A DNA stretch of 8,005 nt from Spartobacteria bacterium. GTDB taxonomy: Bacteria > Verrucomicrobiota > Verrucomicrobiia > Chthoniobacterales > UBA10450. A program made the translations under genes and the position numbers. The DNA is taken from the NCBI GenBank assembly GCA_021324035.1, contig JAJPJU010000240.1:1-8005 (forward strand), written 5' to 3'. The notes beneath the pieces were generated by a model. That model was not told the origin of the DNA, did no database searches, and saw only the letters and a program-made list of their open reading frames with translations. Of this stretch, positions 4,696 to 8,005 are shown one piece after another (position 1 is the first letter of the stretch; each line of letters begins with the position of its first letter).

Positions 4696-7600
4696 ATGCG
4701 CTCTCGAATTTTCTTTTTCGCCTTCGCCTTTTGCCTTTTACCGGTTGTCGTCCTATTCGCTCAAAGTTCGCCAAACACCACGCGGCTGCTGCGTTTTCCG
4801 ACCACCAACGACAAAGACATCGTCTTTTGTTATGCCGGAGAACTTTACACCGTCGGCAAAGATGGCGGCGTCGCGAGGCGACTGACCAGCGGACAGGGTT
4901 ACACCTCGTTTTCACGGTTCTCCGCCGATGGCAAGCAGATCGCCTTTACCTCGGAGTACGACGGCAACAGAGAAGTCTATGTCATGCCGGCCGAGGGCGG
5001 AGTGCCCAAGCGTCTCACGATTTCCGCGACACTTGGCCGGGATGACGTGTCGGATCGCATGGGCCCTAACAACATCGTGCTGGGATGGGAAAACTCGAAA
5101 CCGCTGATCGTGTTCCGTTCCCGCATGAAATCGTTCAACGACTTCATCGGTTCGCTTTATACGGTCGGAATGGATGCGGATTTGCCGCAGCAGTTGCCGG
5201 TGCCGCGCGGCGGATTCCTCTCATTCTCACCCGACGATTCAAAGATGGCCTATAACCGGGTGTTCCGTGAGTTCCGCGCCCGGAAAGACTATCGAGGCGG
5301 CATGGCCGACGATATTTGGATTTACGATTTCACAACTCACACTACGGAAAATCTGACCAACAACCCGGCCCAGGACATCTGTCCTATGTGGGGACCGGAT
5401 AATAAAATTTACTTCCTGTCCGATCGCGACGGCCGAATGAATCTGTTTTCTACCGATCTCGGCACCAAGGAAACGCGACAGCTCACCACCTTTAAAGACT
5501 TCGACATCAAGTTTCCTTCAATCGGCAGGCAATCCATTGTGTTCGAGCAGGCCGGCTACATTTGGCGTTACGACTTGAAGGGCGGCGAAGCGCGCACTGT
5601 GCCAATCGACATCAAGGAGGATTTCGCGATCGGACGAAATGCGTTTGTCGATGCATCCAAACATTTGGAATCGGTGAATCTCTCACCCGATGGAGAGCGA
5701 ACAATTGTGGTCGCTCGCGGAGATTTGTTTTCGGTTCCGGCCAAAAATGGCACTCCCCGCAATCTCTCCAGGACATCCAACGCTCACGAGCGCGACGCGG
5801 TTTGGTCCCCGGACGGGAAATGGATCGCTTACAATTCCGACGCGACTGGCGAAAACGAGCTCTACGTTCGCTCGCAGGACGGCAAAGGCGACCCAATCCA
5901 ACTAACCAGCGGGGCCGACACTTATTATTATGGGATGAAATGGTCGCCCGACAGTAAGAAGCTGGCCTGGTCGGACCGCTTGCAACGATTGCGATACGTC
6001 GACGTCGCGAGCAAGACCGTTACTCAAGTTGATCAAGACAAAACTGGCGAGATCGAGGTCTTCAACTGGTCGCCCGATAGTCAATGGATCGTATGGGGGC
6101 GGCCGGAAGAAAACGGGCTATCGCGCGTCTATCTTTATTCGCTCGCAAGCAAGGCCCAGACAGCAGTGACCGATAATTGGTACAACTCCAGTGAGCCGGC
6201 GTTTAGCGATGACGGCAAATATCTGCTTCTGGCCTCTGCCCGGGATTTCAAACCCACTTTCGGCCAGGAGGAATTCTCCAACATCTATCGCGACATGGAG
6301 CGCGTTTACATGGTAACGCTGGCCAAGGACACCGAGAACCCACTCGGACCGAAGAGTGACGAAGTTGGGAAAGCGGACCAGAAGCGCGAGAAAGAGAAGG
6401 AAAAGGAAGCGGAGGAGAAGAAGCCGGAAGCGTCGCCTTCGGCCGCCGCCAAAAAACCGGGCGAAAAGAAAGCGACAGTCTCGCCAACACCAACTCCAAC
6501 ACCCGCGCCCAAAAAACCGGTTGTTGTTAAAATCGATACCGACGGAATTCAAAGCCGCATTGTCGGGTTAGAAATCACGCCGGGAAATTATCGCGACCTG
6601 CGCATGCTCGAGGACCGCATCTTTTATTTGCGACGCACTGCCGCGGATGACGTTGGGGAAGACGGCGATGATGGCGACGGCGACGGCCGGGACCGCAAAT
6701 CGCATCTTTGTTCCTACAGCCTGGAAGATCGCAAGGAGACCGTCCTCGGCGACACGAACGGATATCAAATTTCGTTCGATGGCAAAAAGATGCTGGTAAA
6801 GATCAAGAAAGACTACGCCATCATCGATATCCCGAAGGACAAGATTGAAACCAAGGATCACGAGCACAAGATCGAAGGTCTCGACATGCAACTGGACCGC
6901 CAGGCCGAGTGGAAACAGATCTACTTCGAATGTTGGCGACAGATGCGCGATTTCTTCTTCGCCCCGAACATGAACGGGACCGATTGGAAAGCGATGCGCG
7001 ACAAATACGCCGCGCTTTTGCCTTACGTGAATCATCGCAATGATCTCACCTATTTGCTGGAGGAGCTGATTGGCGAACTGCACAACAGCCACACTTACGT
7101 CGGCGGGGGCGAACGTCCTCCGGCTCAGCGCATCAAACTCGGATTGCTCGGCGCGGAGCTGTCGCGCGACCCGGCCAGCAAAACGTATAAGATCGATCGC
7201 ATCCTGCCGGGCGAAAACTGGGACAAACACACGCGTTCTCCGCTGACGGCGATCGGTGTCGACCTGAAGGCAGGCGATTACATTATCGCAGTCAACGGCA
7301 CGCCGGTCTCGACGTTGCCGAATATTTACCAGGCGTTGATCGGAACCGCAGACAAACAGGTCGTCTTGCGGGTGAACTCGAAGCCGAGCGACTCCGGCGC
7401 GCGCGATGTGACGGTTGTCCCGACGGCAGACGAGGCGCCGCTCTATTATTTAGATTGGGTCCAACACAATGTTGATTACGTAAACAAGAAAACCAACGGC
7501 GACATTGGTTACATCCACATTCCGGACATGGGCCAGCCCGGTTTGAATGAATTCACCAAACAATATTTCCCGCAAATTCGGAAACACGGGTTGATTGTCG

Positions 7601-8005
7601 ACGTTCGTGGCAACGGCGGCGGATTTGTTTCGCCACTGGTGGCCGAACGACTGCGTCGCGCGTTCTTGATGATTGGTATTGCGCGCAACGGCACCCCTCA
7701 AACCGATCCGCCGCAGGCTTTCACCGGACCAATGGTCACGTTGATCAACGAATTCTCCGCGTCCGACGGCGATATTTTCCCGTATCGGTTCAAAGCACTT
7801 GGGCTCGGCAAGCTGATTGGCAAACGAACCTGGGGCGGTGTTATCGGAATTCGGCAATCGTTGCCGTTGTCAGATGGCGGCCAGTTTTTCAAACCGGAGT
7901 TCGGTCTTTATTCAAAGGACGGCAAGGAATGGATCATCGAGGGACACGGGGTAGATCCTGACATTGTGGTTGATAACGATCCGGGCAAAGAATTCAAAGG
8001 TGAAG
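4696..8005 (+). CDS. Exported tricorn-type protease (S41-like serine protease, C-terminus beyond window)
   Basis: The frame from ATG 4696 is open to the window end, giving 1,103 residues. Residues 1-22 are a signal peptide (hydrophobic core from residue 5, then FAQSS), implying export, unlike archaeal tricorn. Beta-propeller repeats with SxDGKxI and WSPDGKWIAY motifs fill roughly 30-540 (for example 76-84, 371-379, 416-422, 458-465), ending after YLLLASARDF; the second propeller probably resumes after a Lys/Glu- and Pro-rich insert (556-608) and includes an Asp/Gly-rich loop (651-666). A helical region (736-800), a PDZ domain (about 815-895) and the C2 catalytic domain follow. The tricorn catalytic residues are visible: S798-H799 (HNSH), nucleophile S1023 with D1024 (FSASDGDIF) and E1082 (IIEGHGVDPD); DVRGNGGG (969-976) is the conserved glycine loop. 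The family degrades oligopeptides. Only about 20-50 residues should be missing. The start is preferred over in-frame TTG 4639 because it gives a clean signal peptide. Confidence 0.93.
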   Translation, partial: MRSRIFFFAFAFCLLPVVVLFAQSSPNTTRLLRFPTTNDKDIVFCYAGELYTVGKDGGVARRLTSGQGYTSFSRFSADGKQIAFTSEYDGNREVYVMPAEGGVPKRLTISATLGRDDVSDRMGPNNIVLGWENSKPLIVFRSRMKSFNDFIGSLYTVGMDADLPQQLPVPRGGFLSFSPDDSKMAYNRVFREFRARKDYRGGMADDIWIYDFTTHTTENLTNNPAQDICPMWGPDNKIYFLSDRDGRMNLFSTDLGTKETRQLTTFKDFDIKFPSIGRQSIVFEQAGYIWRYDLKGGEARTVPIDIKEDFAIGRNAFVDASKHLESVNLSPDGERTIVVARGDLFSVPAKNGTPRNLSRTSNAHERDAVWSPDGKWIAYNSDATGENELYVRSQDGKGDPIQLTSGADTYYYGMKWSPDSKKLAWSDRLQRLRYVDVASKTVTQVDQDKTGEIEVFNWSPDSQWIVWGRPEENGLSRVYLYSLASKAQTAVTDNWYNSSEPAFSDDGKYLLLASARDFKPTFGQEEFSNIYRDMERVYMVTLAKDTENPLGPKSDEVGKADQKREKEKEKEAEEKKPEASPSAAAKKPGEKKATVSPTPTPTPAPKKPVVVKIDTDGIQSRIVGLEITPGNYRDLRMLEDRIFYLRRTAADDVGEDGDDGDGDGRDRKSHLCSYSLEDRKETVLGDTNGYQISFDGKKMLVKIKKDYAIIDIPKDKIETKDHEHKIEGLDMQLDRQAEWKQIYFECWRQMRDFFFAPNMNGTDWKAMRDKYAALLPYVNHRNDLTYLLEELIGELHNSHTYVGGGERPPAQRIKLGLLGAELSRDPASKTYKIDRILPGENWDKHTRSPLTAIGVDLKAGDYIIAVNGTPVSTLPNIYQALIGTADKQVVLRVNSKPSDSGARDVTVVPTADEAPLYYLDWVQHNVDYVNKKTNGDIGYIHIPDMGQPGLNEFTKQYFPQIRKHGLIVDVRGNGGGFVSPLVAERLRRAFLMIGIARNGTPQTDPPQAFTGPMVTLINEFSASDGDIFPYRFKALGLGKLIGKRTWGGVIGIRQSLPLSDGGQFFKPEFGLYSKDGKEWIIEGHGVDPDIVVDNDPGKEFKGE
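4714..4741 (+). repeat. Degenerate heptamer tract in the signal-peptide codons of the tricorn-like gene
   Basis: TTTTTCG (4714-4720), CCTTCGC (4721-4727), CTTTTGC (4728-4734) and CTTTTAC (4735-4741) form four imperfect 7-bp units encoding the Phe/Ala/Leu-rich signal-peptide core (about residues 7-15). Phe- and Leu-rich signal peptides are pyrimidine-rich anyway, so the periodicity could be partly compositional. Confidence 0.35.

Noticed and set aside
6568..7230. 220-codon minus-strand open frame inside the tricorn-like gene
   Set aside because: It is the mirror of well-conserved tricorn C1 and PDZ coding sequence; no independent start signal or domain.
1..8005. Whether the co-directional genes form a new defence or biosynthetic system
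   Set aside because: Each main gene after the first belongs to a common stand-alone family (methyltransferase, L,D-transpeptidase, MATE, tricorn-like protease), gaps are up to 151 bp with possible separate signals, and no mobile or defence hallmark is visible.

Overview
The window is bacterial, with tightly packed protein-coding genes and moderately high GC. I place it most plausibly in a soil Verrucomicrobiota lineage (Chthoniobacterales/Udaeobacter-like). This rests on three things: the mix of protein types, the general lack of Shine-Dalgarno sites, and degenerate 7-bp tandem repeats of a kind I associate with such genomes. No rRNA or marker gene confirms it, so the assignment is inference.

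Layout: (1) positions 1-109, the 5' end of a minus-strand gene for a small or N-terminally anchored membrane protein; (2) 110-218, a divergent intergenic region with a possible promoter; (3) 219-1571, an exported protein with a MORN-like N-terminal part, a long Lys/Pro/Glu/Ala-rich disordered middle and a small C-terminal PepSY-like domain; (4) 1644-2465, a class I SAM-dependent methyltransferase; (5) 2511-3098, a secreted YkuD-type L,D-transpeptidase; (6) 3250-4629, a MATE-family multidrug/Na+ or H+ antiporter; (7) 4696 to beyond the window end, a very large exported tricorn-type protease (two beta-propellers, PDZ, S41-like catalytic domain) with all catalytic residues visible and only its extreme C-terminus missing. 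No gap exceeds 300 bases.

All five main genes lie on the plus strand with gaps of 45 to 151 bases. They do not form an obvious pathway. Three (the MORN/PepSY-like protein, the L,D-transpeptidase and the tricorn-like protease) carry signal peptides and act outside the cytoplasm, and MATE is an inner-membrane transporter, so the common theme is the cell envelope. No mobile element, CRISPR array or RNA gene was seen.

The most unusual signals are the heptameric repeats and palindromes embedded in frame within the first large gene, a similar heptamer phase in the tricorn signal-peptide codons, and the export signal plus charged and Asp-rich insertions in the tricorn-like protease. I did not find a convincing new multi-gene system.
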